A stretch of DNA of 64,000 bases from Adiantum capillus-veneris (Eukaryota; Streptophyta; Polypodiopsida; Polypodiales; Pteridaceae): assembly GCA_014529385.2 (NCBI GenBank), contig CM043951.1:112132969-112196968 (forward strand), read 5' to 3'. How positions within the stretch are numbered: the first letter of the stretch is position 1; every line of letters begins with the position of its first letter. The translations under genes and the position numbers were made by a program. Below the pieces are notes generated by a model, which was not told the origin of the DNA, made no database searches, and saw nothing but the letters and a program-made list of their open reading frames with translations. Shown one piece after another: positions 34,497-45,531 of the stretch.

Positions 34497-36598
34497 GTTA
34501 TTGATGAAGCCCAAGAGGAAACTAGACTTCGAATACTCAAGCGTAAAGCTACTGTTAAGATTGTCCCACACTATAGATGATTTTAATGGAGCTTTTTTTG
34601 GATAGGTAGTTTATGGCGTGTGATAAGAGGCCAAGGTATCTTTTTAAAAATAGCAAAGCTGAAGTTGAAGACTAAAAAAGTGGCGGTGCTACGACTTGCA
34701 GCAAGGAAACCAGCAAGGGATAGGAGAGGAGGATCCGCCATTTGGAGGGCAAGAAAATCGTGGCGGTGCATGCAAGACATCGTGAGCGCATGAGAAGGGA
34801 GTTGAAGTCCGTAACCAACGGCAGAGGGGGGCCATCTTGTGGCGAGGGACTACATAAGAAAGGAAAGGTGAGGCCGCCAGATGGAGGTGCGACTCCCTCA
34901 TGGGATGAGATCCATCAGAGGTTGGTGGGAGCTGTCAGAGGGGTGGCTTTTTGCAGAACAGGTGAGAGGAGAGCACGTGAAGGGGTTGGCTGTATGCAGT
35001 TGGTTGGGGCCGTGAGCATGGGTTACAAAGCACAAGTTTGAGGAGGTGATCATCGAAGGAGGGTTTCCACGCTAGTGATGCAGGGTGATGACACCATAAG
35101 GAGAGGGTTGATAGTTGAAAATGTTGTAGGCAAGGAGCCAAGAGGAGAAAATAAGGGTGCTGCTTTTATAGCACTATTGGCCATGATGGAGGGCTTTTGA
35201 GAGTATTGAAGAGGGGCCGACAGGGCCTAACGAGCATGAGAAGCCAGGGGAGCTTCAAAAAAAGCCAACACAGTTGAAGGGGCTAAAGGGGGAGGAGAAG
35301 ACCCGAGAGAAGAAGATGGTCCGAGGGCTTCTTGGAACAGACAAAAAGGGGCTGCAAGTTTGATGGAGGAAGCCGCCATGTGCGAAGGAGTACTGGGCAG
35401 GCTGAGAGACACACAAGACGGCTACCTAAGGGGTGGCCAATTGCATGCATGAAGGCTGTCTTTGGTAGTTGAAAGGTTGCAAAGGTCTCCTTGACCTTGA
35501 AAGGGAAATAGATGTCCTACAAGGAGTGCCATCATGAGGAGAGCCTTGGGGAATTGAAGACAAGGGGCTACCTTTTGTGTGTGTAAGAAGGTGATACTAA
35601 AGATAATGAATCAAGGGCTTATGGGCTTCCAACGATGGGGATTCAAGGCCAAGATTGAGAAGCATAAGCAGTTGAAGATGAAGAAGGTCGCTTTGGGGCT
35701 GCCATATGTATGAGAAAAGGCAGCCATGTCAATAGGAAGCTCAAGAAGGGTGGTCGCCATCGAGCAATGAAAAGGGTTAATAAGGAAGGCAAAGGGGTTA
35801 CCACAGGGGCGAACCAAGGTTTGAGGAGTCCAACAAGGGGCTGTCATTGTCAGGAGATCTTGAAGAGATGGGAGTTTGGGATGTATGTCAAAGAGAAGCC
35901 AACAAGGGCTTCACCTCATGTTTTGAATGCCGCTTGGGTAATGTATCGGTAAATAGGAGCGGTGTGTGTTCTAGTAGGTGGCAAAAAAGGGCCGAGAGTG
36001 TATCTCTCGAAGATTGTGTATTGAGATTGTTTTGAAGCAAGGATAGCCATCATTGCCAGATTGTTTTTGTGCCATTTATGTCCACTTATTCCTTCTCGTC
36101 TTGTCTCGTCTCGAGTGTGCGTGGTGCCGGTGTGCCCCCGGATCATGTGTGTGAGAGGATGAAAGAGAGAGAGGATTTGGGTTGTGGAAGCGTGTGAAGT
36201 GGGCAGGAATCTAGGATGGTGGTGTTAATTGCTTGTGCTTTAGATGTGTTAGATGAATTGTGTGCAAGAGGTGTCTTGCCTGTGCTAGTGTGTTATTACT
36301 AGGGGATAGGGGTGTTGTGGAATCACTGGGCTATAGAGAGGCGTTCAGGTTGTGTGCTGGTTGTTTTTCCATTTACCCCTTTCCACCGGCTCCGTACCAG
36401 TCTGGTCCGCTTGGTTAGTATGCCATCTGGGAATTTTTGAGCAATAAAATTCACAATGATAATGCCAATTAAGGAGCTGTTGAAAGTAAACACCGTGCTT
36501 AGCACTGATTTGGTCGATATGTATGTCAAATGGTGGACGAATGTGGGGCCCTTACGTAACCACATAAAATTCTTGTAACTCTTTGATAAATTATCAGA
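34497..36598. other. Purine-rich unassigned DNA after the integrase
   Basis: Probably the 3' untranslated or LTR part of the same gypsy element, by position. No matching LTR, polypurine tract or terminal repeat could be identified. Frames on both strands (for example 34742-35041) are biased by G-rich sequence and are not convincing. Confidence 0.35.
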
Positions 36599-36900
36599 AT
36601 CATAAGCATTGATATTCACAAAGAAGAAAAATAGTATAAATCATCAAAAGCATAAGCTTTGATATCGTGATTAAAGATTATAAAATGAATCATCATAATC
36701 GTAAGTATTTGAGATGTAACAAAAGAAATCATCAAAACATAACACTTTGATATCCACATTAAAAAAAAGAAAAAAATTATCCAAACATAATTCTTTAATA
36801 TCCATATTTTAATATAATATAAATGATCAAACTATAGTTCTTTAATATCTGAAATCATAACTCTCTATGGATCATCAAAGTTGTAGCCCTTCAATATCTA
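36599..36900. repeat. Degenerate tandem repeat, unit about 45 bp
   Basis: Seven or so diverged copies of a block of the form ATCATCAAAACATAA...TTTGATATC, with starts near 36597, 36641, 36689, 36728, 36777, 36823 and 36870. AT-rich, no coding. Confidence 0.65.
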
Positions 36901-37680
36901 CTATGGATAAAATTATTCTCTTCCAGTGAAACATCATACATCAAATCTCTTTATGGAATATGATGTAATGGATATAATTCTCTCTAGAACAGTATCATGC
37001 AACGCTCAATAAATTTAGTAAAAGAAAATCTTGATTTTATTTTTATCATAAATCATACACAATTGAAAGGAAAAGCAAAAAAAAAAGATATATAGTGATA
37101 TGAATTTGATAGCTTGACGCGAATGCATGAAAATATAGTAATACACATAAAGAGTAAATATGAAGATTAATCTACTTCTTTCAATGTGTAAAATTAAAAA
37201 CAATGTAAATTCAATACGCATAACTCTTGATCATGTAATGTATAAAAAGTAAATCCAAGAATCATGCAATAAAAAACTCAACACATATCAATACGTAAAC
37301 TTAATTTAATACAATACAATCTCATTATAAGCAACTCTTGATCTAATTTTATTTATGAAAACTAAATTATATATGATGCATGAGAAGCAATTCAAAGATC
37401 CATAACAAGAAGTTTAATGTAAATGGATTCAAAAATTATAAGCTCTTACTTTTGATAGTCTCGATTGAAAATGTTTTGAAAATAGCTACCAATTTGTAGT
37501 AAGTTAGTATTGGTGCATAATTTGACAAATCTGTCATGACAAGCAGCCTTAGAATGCCCAAATTTTTTAGAAAATTATGACGATTTTATGTTTTATTGAA
37601 TTACAAATTTTTATTGCACACACGTTGCATGAAGCTGTGGGAGGTCAAAAATGTCATGTTCTTCTGAAGAAGAAGCAATC
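36901..37680. other. AT-rich non-coding DNA
   Basis: Very AT-rich, with no frame above background. By position it could be the interior of the minus-strand element suggested at 37681, but nothing proves this. Confidence 0.3.
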
Positions 37681-37697
37681 ACGCTGTAATACCATGT
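37681..37697 (-). promoter_or_regulatory. Possible decayed primer-binding site on the minus strand
   Basis: Reads GCTGTAATACCATGT, close to the reverse complement of the initiator-Met primer site followed by an LTR end. If real, an LTR would run rightwards from about 37693. No second LTR was found. Confidence 0.35.
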
Positions 37698-38310
37698 CGA
37701 TGAGATAGAGAAAGAGAAGAACAAAGAGATGATACATAGAGAGTGCAACCCCCAAAGTGTATATGGAATACGCACACAAAATGGTAGATATATAGAGGAG
37801 ACTACCCCAACCTATGATAAAACTATTGGTCAAAATTTTGTAGGATTCTAGGACTATAGAATGCATGGATCGTGATCCATGTTCGGAAAGATTTTTTCAA
37901 TTGGGATTGCACGAGTGGTTGGGTGCATTTAAGAGGAGTATCCTAGTAAAATTTAGCTGGATTTGGAGCTAAAGGAACATGGATCACGATCCATATTCCA
38001 CCCCCTAAAATACATTCTAAAATTCCATGATTGGATTTTGCCCTGCTAAAGAGTTTCCTGGCGAATTGTATTTGTGTTTGGATAAGAGTTGATGCTCCTA
38101 AGAGCCCACGATATTTTGCAAAAAATATATTCTGGTTTTGATCTGTGCAACCAATTCAGTGTTTTTTTGTGTCCTGTGAGCTATATACACTTGTCTATGG
38201 TCCGTAGAAGAACATACATGTCAAATTTGGTGTGGTTGATGGGCACTAGGATATGGAGGCTAAAGCCTTGCATGGTGTTAGGGTTAGGGTTAGGTTATGC
38301 GAAGAACAAG

Positions 38311-38313
<3 letters not shown>
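37698..38313. other. Possible decayed LTR and unassigned DNA
   Basis: Contains two related palindromes, ATGGATCGTGATCCAT at 37863 and ATGGATCACGATCCAT near 37980. A short telomere-like run (TTAGGG units) is at 38278-38294. No gene. Confidence 0.35.

Positions 38314-38375
<62 letters not shown>
38314..38375. repeat. (GA)n microsatellite
   Basis: About 62 bp of GA dinucleotides. Confidence 0.95.
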
Positions 38376-38376
<1 letters not shown>

Positions 38377-38569
38377 AGAGAGCAGAGAGAGGAATGTCAT
38401 GTTAGGATTTGGGGCCCATCATAGAGAAGATCAAGAGCAATGGCATGTTAGGGCTCGGGGATGTCTCATAGAAGGCAACCCCAGCATGTCATCTCAACAC
38501 TAGACATAATTGACCACTTTCAAGGAGTTCATGCTTTATTATGAGGTCCTTGTTTCATCTCTTAAGCCA

Positions 38570-39640
38570 TGGCTTCACTTCCCCCTACCTTCCAGCTCAA
38601 TGCCCACACCATTGTAGGCCATAAGGTGTTGGGGAAAGGGACTAACGATTACGACCCAAATGTCATGGAAATTTATTGAGAGATGCCTTAACGCCCAAAC
38701 CAAAGGTGATAGGAGAACATAAAGTGTGTATTAAGTCTTCTATAATATGGTCACAATTGTCAGTCTTTAGAGACCAAGAAGTTGTTCCGCTCTTTACTGG
38801 AAATCTCCCTAACCTAGCCGTGATTGCCTCTGAGATCGATGCGGTTTTCAAAAGACCGATGGTAGATAAAAATCTTTTATTTTGGTTCAGGTTTGTTTGA
38901 GCTTCTATTCTTTTAAAAAGAGGACAACATGGGTCTATTGTCTGCTCTCACAGTCATCTTATGTGGGCAGGTGGTCCATGTGATACCATGGCAACCGATT
39001 TAGCTTATCAAAGAGCAGATGTTAACCAAATGTCCTGTATGGGTTGAGTTTGTCGACTTACCAACTTTCTTATGCCCATGCAATGGGAAACTTGCTGACT
39101 CTTTGGGGAAAGTATTATTATCAACAACCATTCACTACCCTAATCGCAGGGAGGCCTGCATCTTATGGAAAAAAGATAAATTTTTTCCTAAAACTCTAGA
39201 AATTGACCTCGACACGGTGGGTAAATTAGTCATCTATCTGAAATGGGGGAAATATGCAAGCTTGTGTTTCCATTGCGTGCACCTATGACATTTCTCTAAG
39301 AACTTTCCTACTGTTAATAGAGCGACATATTTGATCCCCTCTTACTTTGGGAGTAAAACTTTTGCTCCTTGAGAAGAAATATATAAGAAAACAGTTACAA
39401 AAGGAGATCAGGTAGAGGGAGGCACCACCCCTGCTAAACATGCTCATGTTACCCCCAATTATGTCAGAACTGCATACTCGAGTGTTCCCTCGAATCCAAG
39501 ACCCTTATTTTAGGGTAATTCAAGCAAGAACCCTAGCGCGTCTTCTTCATCAAACCCTAAGACAATTGACAAAGGGAAAAGGGTAGTGGATTCTTAAGCA
39601 TTCACCTCCTCCAAGAAAACCTTTAACTCCAAAGGATGTT
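38570..39640 (+). pseudogene. LINE ORF1 remnant (DUF4283-zinc-knuckle type)
   Basis: Broken frames carry features of the nucleic-acid-binding ORF1 of plant L1-like LINEs. The segment VPLFTGNLPNLAVIA is near 38785 and CPVWVEFVDLPTFL near 39026. KLADSLGKVL and a WGKYASLCFHCVHL knuckle-like region (39240-39285, with HF after it) follow, then a basic, Ser/Pro-rich tail to about 39600. At least five stops or frame changes. The LINE ORF2 start at about 60640 is too far away to be the same copy. Confidence 0.5.
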
Positions 39641-40057
39641 AATTTGGCTATTCTTCTCATAACATCTATGAGGTCCTTAGCAAATGGCACCACTCTCATT
39701 ATGGATTAGCTTGATTATGAAGATACCTACATAGAGAGGTACTTCAGATATGAGAGAGAGTTATAGCTAGTAGATGCCCTACTTCAAGAACTCCATGACA
39801 TCATGATGGGTAATTGAGCTTGTTGGAAAGGGAAAGAAAATCCATGACGAGGTTGTGATCGAGGCAAGGGTTTTTAGAGTAGCATGTTGTGATAGGTTGT
39901 GCCGTTATAGATATTCTTTGATCTTAAGATTCTAGGGCCTTTGTCCAAGGATTTTGGCACTCCTTAGCAAAACTAACAATCTCTTGACTGTATCCATCCT
40001 CAAAGCTTGTGTTCTGATTGGGGTCATGGACAAGGGAAAGTAACTAATATTTGACGG
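39641..40057. other. Unassigned DNA left of the Tat-type element
   Basis: No coding frame. Ends with GACGG at 40053-40057, part of the flank of the following insertion. Confidence 0.35.
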
Positions 40058-41201
40058 TGTCAGGAGTTTTTTGGAGCAAGGGATTGCGCATATGTACATA
40101 TACATGCATGGTGCATCAAATAAAGAATTGCCCATTTTTCAGAGCCAGGTGGTTACGTGGGGCCCACATGTGTACAGGTAGGACAGGGTGTACATAGTGC
40201 ATCGATTTTCACTATCACCAGTACCACTGTGTTTTTTCTACAATAAGGAGGAGTTGGTAGCGCGTAAAAATTCTCGAGGAAGCTATCCACGGGCCGACGA
40301 CATGAGGTAAGCAGGTGCGTCAGATGGCATCTAGTGGCGTCAGGAGGGCGAACGAGGTCAATATTTGCACGCGGATGAGGACGGACACAACGTGGGTGTT
40401 TTCTTGTAAGAGTTATGCAGAAATTTCATCATTAGGACCACTTTTTGGGGCCACTTCACGTGGTTGCGAGACGCATTATTGAAAAGAAATGAGTGCCAGG
40501 TGTGCGGATGACGCAAAAAGGTGACAACTATGCACTGCGAGGTCAGTTTTTGGCCTGTTCGGGGTCCGTTTGAGGTCATCTAAAAGGCCAAGGGTGCCCA
40601 ACTAAAAAAGCTAAGTGTAGGAATTGAAAAAACAGAGAGAAGACTGGAAAAAACGTGGAGAAGAGAGGAGGAACAGCCACATGTGTGTTTTTGGGGTTTT
40701 TGGAGCCTGTTTTGGCCGTAAACTGCTCATCCGAGGTCGGATTATTTGAGCACTTTGACATTGTAGACTGGGGTTTTGGGCCGTTTCGGGCGCGATGGCG
40801 CTGACCATTTTTCCAAATTCCTCACTCTTTTTCTGCTGTTTTTTCAGTGTAAGTTTCTCCTATGAGCGAAGTTTCTTCTCTAGTTTGTGATTGTATCTGG
40901 CTTATTTTACCCATATTATGTGAGCTATTTGCCCCATTGGTGTTGGACCAAGCTCAATTGTATCTAAACATCAGAAATTATCCTCTTTTGAGCTGAGTTT
41001 TTTGGGTGTGTGTGTGTGTGTGTCTGTGTGGAGTGGGCAAGTGGATAGTCTCTCTCCTCTCACTCCAGAGGTGTGTTCCCTGTCTCGGCCAGGTGTGTTG
41101 TCTAAGCCGAGTGGTGCCCCATAGTGTGTGTGTGTGTATCTTCCCAAGAGTGTGTGTCAGGTCGTTATAGAGGCGCTGTGTGTGTTTTCATCCCGCTCAC
41201 A
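40058..41201 (+). repeat. Left LTR of the Tat-type element
   Basis: About 1144 bp; very close match to 47615-48764. Short antisense frames inside are identical in both LTRs and are not genes. Includes GT-rich microsatellites at about 41008 and 41125. Confidence 0.95.
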
Positions 41202-41204
41202 TTC

Positions 41205-41225
41205 TTTTGGTGCCCCCACTGAGGA
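41205..41225 (+). promoter_or_regulatory. Probable primer-binding site
   Basis: TTTTGGTGCCCCCACTGAGG follows the left LTR by a few bases. It has the TGGxGCC form of the primer sites used by Tat-like gypsy elements. The exact tRNA is not assigned. Confidence 0.6.
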
Positions 41226-42273
41226 TCTTCTTCGAGTACCTTCTGCTTCGAGCTTCAAGCTTCGAGATTCGGGATTACAGGTTGCAGGTTGCAGATTACA
41301 TGTTAGAGGTTCCAGGTTATAGGGATAGGTAGAGGTACATGTGATTCACACAGGTACAGGTAACTGGAGTATAGTGATATACTAGCAATGATGTCACTTG
41401 CAGTTGTTGTGGGTATGCATCACTTGGCGCCTATTTGAGCGCATTTTCTGTTGAATTGTACGTTACTTGTGGAAACTGCCATTGTACGCATTTGTGGAGC
41501 CATACTTGGTTTTATTTGGCAGTCCCAACCATTTCTGAGACTTGGTCTGGAAGATAGTCATTTCTATGACTTGACTATACGCGATTTGCATTAGCCTTCG
41601 TGTGAGGGTCGATAGCGTGAGGTTTTTATTGAGCTGGGGGATTCTCAAATGTAGAGATCCTTTCGGTGATACAGGTAGCTGGAGCCCTTTTTGTGACCTC
41701 GCCATAGGCTATGTACTAGTGAGTCCTACTTGATGCTGGGGTTCTATTGTTGACAATTTATGCATACATATACAGTCTATATTTTGGGTTCCTACTGCTC
41801 TATTTCTGGGGAAACTCTACCAAAATTTTTCCAAGTTATGATGGCTGGTCTTTTGGTCTTTTGAGCCATTTATGCTGTTATTCTGCTGAAATTTTGGCAA
41901 AATCAGAGCTTAAGTCAGGTGTGCCTTCTTCGGAGCTTCATGGTTGGCTTTAATGGATGATCAAAATGACCCTCAATTCACTCCATTTCATTTAACTCAA
42001 AGAATCCAGATAAATGTTCATGTCTCCAGGAAGATTTTTTTCCAGCAGCGCATAGTCTTTATGTTTGGGCCAAGAAGATTACGAGAGATCTTGGAATGTC
42101 ATTTGCCTGTTGTAATTCCGATGATCAACTATGAAAAATCATTTGATGTGCATGTGTTTGTCCTTATCTAAAGTTGAGCTCCATTGAAGTTTCTGGGGAT
42201 TGGGTAGTCACAAGTTTTGGGTTCTTGCACGTGTGTTCAAAGGGGTTCTCAAAGCATTGAAACTTGGGTAGCC
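41226..42273 (+). other. Untranslated leader of the Tat-type element
   Basis: About 1 kb with no coherent frame. Part of it (41420-41930) is related to 8850-9430. Confidence 0.6.
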
Positions 42274-43218
42274 ATGGCTTTCTCTTATCCGGAGTTTCAT
42301 GGAAGAAGTGATGAAGATGTGGAAGAATTTTTGGAAAAGATGGAGGTTGCCTGCATTAGCAACTAGATTCATGACCCTACGCAAATGTTACGCCTTCTCC
42401 AAATTTTTTTGAAGAGTGATGCACGAGTTTGGTCCAAGGCATTTGAAGAGGAGTTGCGTGCAGCGGATCCACCTGTAAGATTGAGTTGGGACAATCTAAG
42501 GCATGGATTGGAAGTGGAGTTTGTGAAGATAGAAGATCCTAACAAAGTGTGGCAAGAAGTACAAGGTTTGGTGCAGAAGGAAGGTGAGCCAGTAGATGCG
42601 TACATACGTAAGTTTTCATTGGCATGGGAGCGAATGTGCAAGGCCTTAGCACCACAGGTACCCCCGCCTGACATGATGAAGAAGGACAGGTTCTTGGTTG
42701 GTCTTTGGGAGAATATACGTTGGAGAGTGGAGCTAAAGAAGCCTAGGACATATGAAGATGCACTAGAGGTAGCAAGGAACAAAGAGTGGAAGTTGAGGAA
42801 AATGAGCCAGTTAGGGGTGGAGTCTTTGCCAATGAGGTCTGAATTTCAGCCTATAGAATCTTTACAAGGTCGCATGTCAGGGGTTCATCACGAACCAGTG
42901 GTTCCTGTTACTACTCAGGATCTACCAGCAGTGGTCACTACAGCAGTGCAAGATGATGGGCTAAGGCAAGACATGCCGCAAATGGTAGATTTGATGAAGA
43001 ATCTCAGCCTAAACATGCTAGGTCAAGTGGGAAATAATCGAGGTCGAGGGAGGTATGCAAATCAGCCAGGAGGTGAAGAAAGACCTAGGAATGGTGTTGG
43101 ACAAAGCAATGGTAGGTTTTGGAGGCAGACGCCCACCTGTTACAATTGTGGAAAGTTGGGTCACATCAGCCACCAAGGATGGGGGGAGACATGTATCCAT
43201 TGCCAATACAGGTGTTAA
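42274..43218 (+). CDS. gag: Gag of the Tat-type element, with an early in-frame TAG
   Basis: Capsid-nucleocapsid protein. The start at 42274 gives MAFSYPEFHGRSDEDVEEF, the usual opening of gypsy gag (retrotrans_gag type). A TAG at 42364-42366 interrupts at codon 31. From the next ATG (42385) the frame is open: FLKSDARVWSKAFEEEL, SWDNLRHGLEVEF, VDAYIRKFSLAWERM, RFLVGLWENIRWRVEL. A nucleocapsid tail with GRGRYANQPGG and the start of a zinc knuckle, CYNCGKLGHIS, follows at about 43138. The knuckle is cut by a frame change near 43170, where the downstream polyprotein frame takes over. Confidence 0.88.
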
Positions 43219-44771
43219 CTAGGTCAAATGATTATGGCATCGAAATTAAGGGAGACGAAGGAGCCAGTGGACTGACCCAGGAGGAAAAAGGAAAGACAAA
43301 AGTGCTAAGTGTAGTCACCTTGGAGAAGGCATCAAAGCTAGAGGATACATTAGTGATGCCTATTGGGAAGAGGACCACAGAGGAAAAGGAAGGAAGAAGT
43401 GCCCCAGGTCCTAGTAAGAAGAAAGGAAAGAGCCATGAAGGCGAGGATGTCAAGGCCAAGAGGAAAAGGAGAGCTCGTCGAAAGTTTCATGTTTCAGATT
43501 TTCCACTAGGGGATGGGCAATTAAGCTATGACTTGAAGGAGGATCTGACGAGCAGTAAGGCAGATGTTACTTTTGGGCAGCTTATAGAGATGGTGCCTAA
43601 GCTAAAGCGACAGTGGAAAAGGATGGTTAACCCAATGGAGAAAGAGCCAGAGAGAGGTTCAGTAAAGGTGTTGGCAATGGATGAGCTACCAGACATTTGT
43701 CCAATAGTAGATGTGTGGCATAAAAGGAAAAATTTGGGACAAGGTTATGTGGATGGCGGAGCCCAAATATGCGTCATAACACACTCATGCGTTCAGAAGA
43801 TGGGTCTCACAGTGGCTGGGGTGTCAGGTTTTCGGATCAGATTGGCAAACCATCAAAAAGTAAAATGCTTGGGTGTTGTAAAGAGCTTAGAAGTGGAGGC
43901 ATATGATACAAAGGCAGTGGTTGATTTTCATGTGATGCCAGCAGGGTTGGGAGCATATCCTATTATACTGGGCAGACCATGGTTACGTGCAGTGGGAGCT
44001 GTTCAAGATATGCGACATGGTACGATTAGCCTCTATGGAAAGACAGGTACCAAGAAACTTTATAATATGGACACAAGAAAACGATTAGAGGAGCTTTATG
44101 AAGATGAGGATGACTCTAGTGATGAAGACTCTTCCACGGTGACAGATGAGGACAGTGATAGCACTACCAGCAGTGATGAGGATGCTGATGTTGCATTTCT
44201 TTTGATGGACAAAGAAATCAAGGAGTTTGGTTTAGTTGCATTTGCGAATGAGGTTGAAGATGAAAGTGAAGGGCCTTATAAAGTGATTGAAGGGCTGATG
44301 CAAACCAAGGTTGATTTGTCAAAGAAGCAGAAATTGATGACAAAAATGATCAATGGAGACCTCTCAACTATGGAGAAGGATATATATTTGCACATGCTGG
44401 CTAGTTTTCCTGATTTGTTCATTACTTCATATGAAGAGATCAGAGGGTTCAAGGGCGAAGAGATGCATATAGAGCTGAAAGAAGGTGCTAAGCCACTGCG
44501 GCAAAGGCTAAGAAGGATGGGTCAAGAGCAAATGGAAGCCTTGCGAGAAGAGGTGGACAAGTTATTGAAGGCAGGGTTCATAGTCCCTTTGGAGACCACA
44601 GAATGGGTGAGTCCAATTGTAGTCAGTCCAAAGAAGGATGGGAAGTGGAGAATTTGTGTAGATTTTAAACCCTTAAACGTAGCCACTAAGAAGAACCCAT
44701 ATCCTCTTCCATTCATTGATCAGATCGTGGATTCAGTGGCAGGTTATGAGAGGTACAGTGTGTGTGTGTGA
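43170..44771 (+). CDS. Protease and start of reverse transcriptase, Tat-type element
   Basis: Open frame from 43119; homology in this frame begins after the knuckle. A basic spacer (KKKGKSHEGEDVKAKRKRR) precedes the retropepsin. The active site reads GYVDGGAQICVI at about 43745, with DGGA in place of the usual DSGA. The flap-end motif is PIILGRPWLRAVGA at about 43970. An acidic linker (44100-44200) leads to the reverse transcriptase: LRQRLRRMGQEQ, LLKAGFIVPLETTEWVSPIV, KKDGKWRICVDFKPLN and NPYPLPFIDQIVDSV. The frame ends at TGA 44769-44771 inside a GTGTGTGTGTG run, where the next frame continues the domain without a gap. Confidence 0.88.
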   Translation, partial: PPRMGGDMYPLPIQVLTRSNDYGIEIKGDEGASGLTQEEKGKTKVLSVVTLEKASKLEDTLVMPIGKRTTEEKEGRSAPGPSKKKGKSHEGEDVKAKRKRRARRKFHVSDFPLGDGQLSYDLKEDLTSSKADVTFGQLIEMVPKLKRQWKRMVNPMEKEPERGSVKVLAMDELPDICPIVDVWHKRKNLGQGYVDGGAQICVITHSCVQKMGLTVAGVSGFRIRLANHQKVKCLGVVKSLEVEAYDTKAVVDFHVMPAGLGAYPIILGRPWLRAVGAVQDMRHGTISLYGKTGTKKLYNMDTRKRLEELYEDEDDSSDEDSSTVTDEDSDSTTSSDEDADVAFLLMDKEIKEFGLVAFANEVEDESEGPYKVIEGLMQTKVDLSKKQKLMTKMINGDLSTMEKDIYLHMLASFPDLFITSYEEIRGFKGEEMHIELKEGAKPLRQRLRRMGQEQMEALREEVDKLLKAGFIVPLETTEWVSPIVVSPKKDGKWRICVDFKPLNVATKKNPYPLPFIDQIVDSVAGYERYSVCV

Positions 44772-45531
44772 TGGTTTTTCAGGCTATTTTCAATTGAAGA
44801 TTGCTCTTAAAGACCGCACAAAGACAAATTTTATTACGCCATGGGGCTGCTATTGCTACACAGTATTGACATTTGGGTTGTCAAATGGACCTTCCTTCTA
44901 TCAAGAGAGAGCAAATTGGGTGTTGGAACCATTCATTGGTAGTTGTGTTAAAGCTTTTATGGATGACTTCTGTGTCTATAGCAGTAGGGCTGAACACCAT
45001 GAGAAGCTGCAGATGGTATTGGCTCGATATGATGAATGTGGAGGACAACTAAATCCAAAGAAATTTCATCGAGCACAGCCAAGGGTGAAGTTATTAGGCC
45101 ATATGGTGTCAGAAAATGGCATTGAGGCTGATCCAGATAAGGTTAAGTCTATTATTCTTCTTCCATCACCTACGAGTACGAAGCAATTGGCAACCTTTAT
45201 ACAAAAAGTGAAGGACATGGCAAGGTTTATTCCATTGTCTTCTCAGATTCTTGATCCATTGCAATGGGATGACAAGTGTGAAGAAGTGTTTCAAGACGTG
45301 AAAGAGGTGTTAGGGGGTTTTTCAGCCATGCAGGCTCCTGATTGGGAGAAAGTTTTTTATGTAAATCCCTCAGTAGGGGATGATGCCATTGAAGCCATGC
45401 TATTGCAAAAGGGGAAGGGCAGCCATTATATGAGGCCAATGTATTGTGCAAGCCGAGTGAAGTTGGTAGCGGAGAGAAAGTTCTCGGAAGTAGAGCTAGT
45501 GATGGCCACTGTAATATTTGCTTGTCGATGA
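44772..45531 (+). CDS. Reverse transcriptase palm and RNase H, Tat-type element
   Basis: Continues the polymerase in the next frame: DGFSGYFQLKIALKDR, TNFITPWGCYCYTVLTFGL. The catalytic box is KAFMDDFCVYS at about 44953 (FMDD in place of YVDD). HEKLQMVLARYDECGGQLN and LGHMVSENGIEADPDKV follow. The connection and first RNase H region (45280-45531) shows AMQAPDWEKVFYVNPS, in which the usual catalytic Asp position reads Asn, then YCASRVKLVAERKFSEVEL. An in-frame TGA at 45529-45531 interrupts, and the same frame stays open after it. Confidence 0.88.

Noticed and set aside
34742-35041. A 99-codon frame considered as a host gene
   Set aside because: Composition is driven by G-rich sequence, frames on the other strand are as long, and it lies in the presumed 3' region of a gypsy element.
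40358-40808. Minus-strand frames repeated exactly at 47915-48365
   Set aside because: They are in the two LTRs of the Tat-type element, so their duplication reflects the LTRs and not a gene pair.
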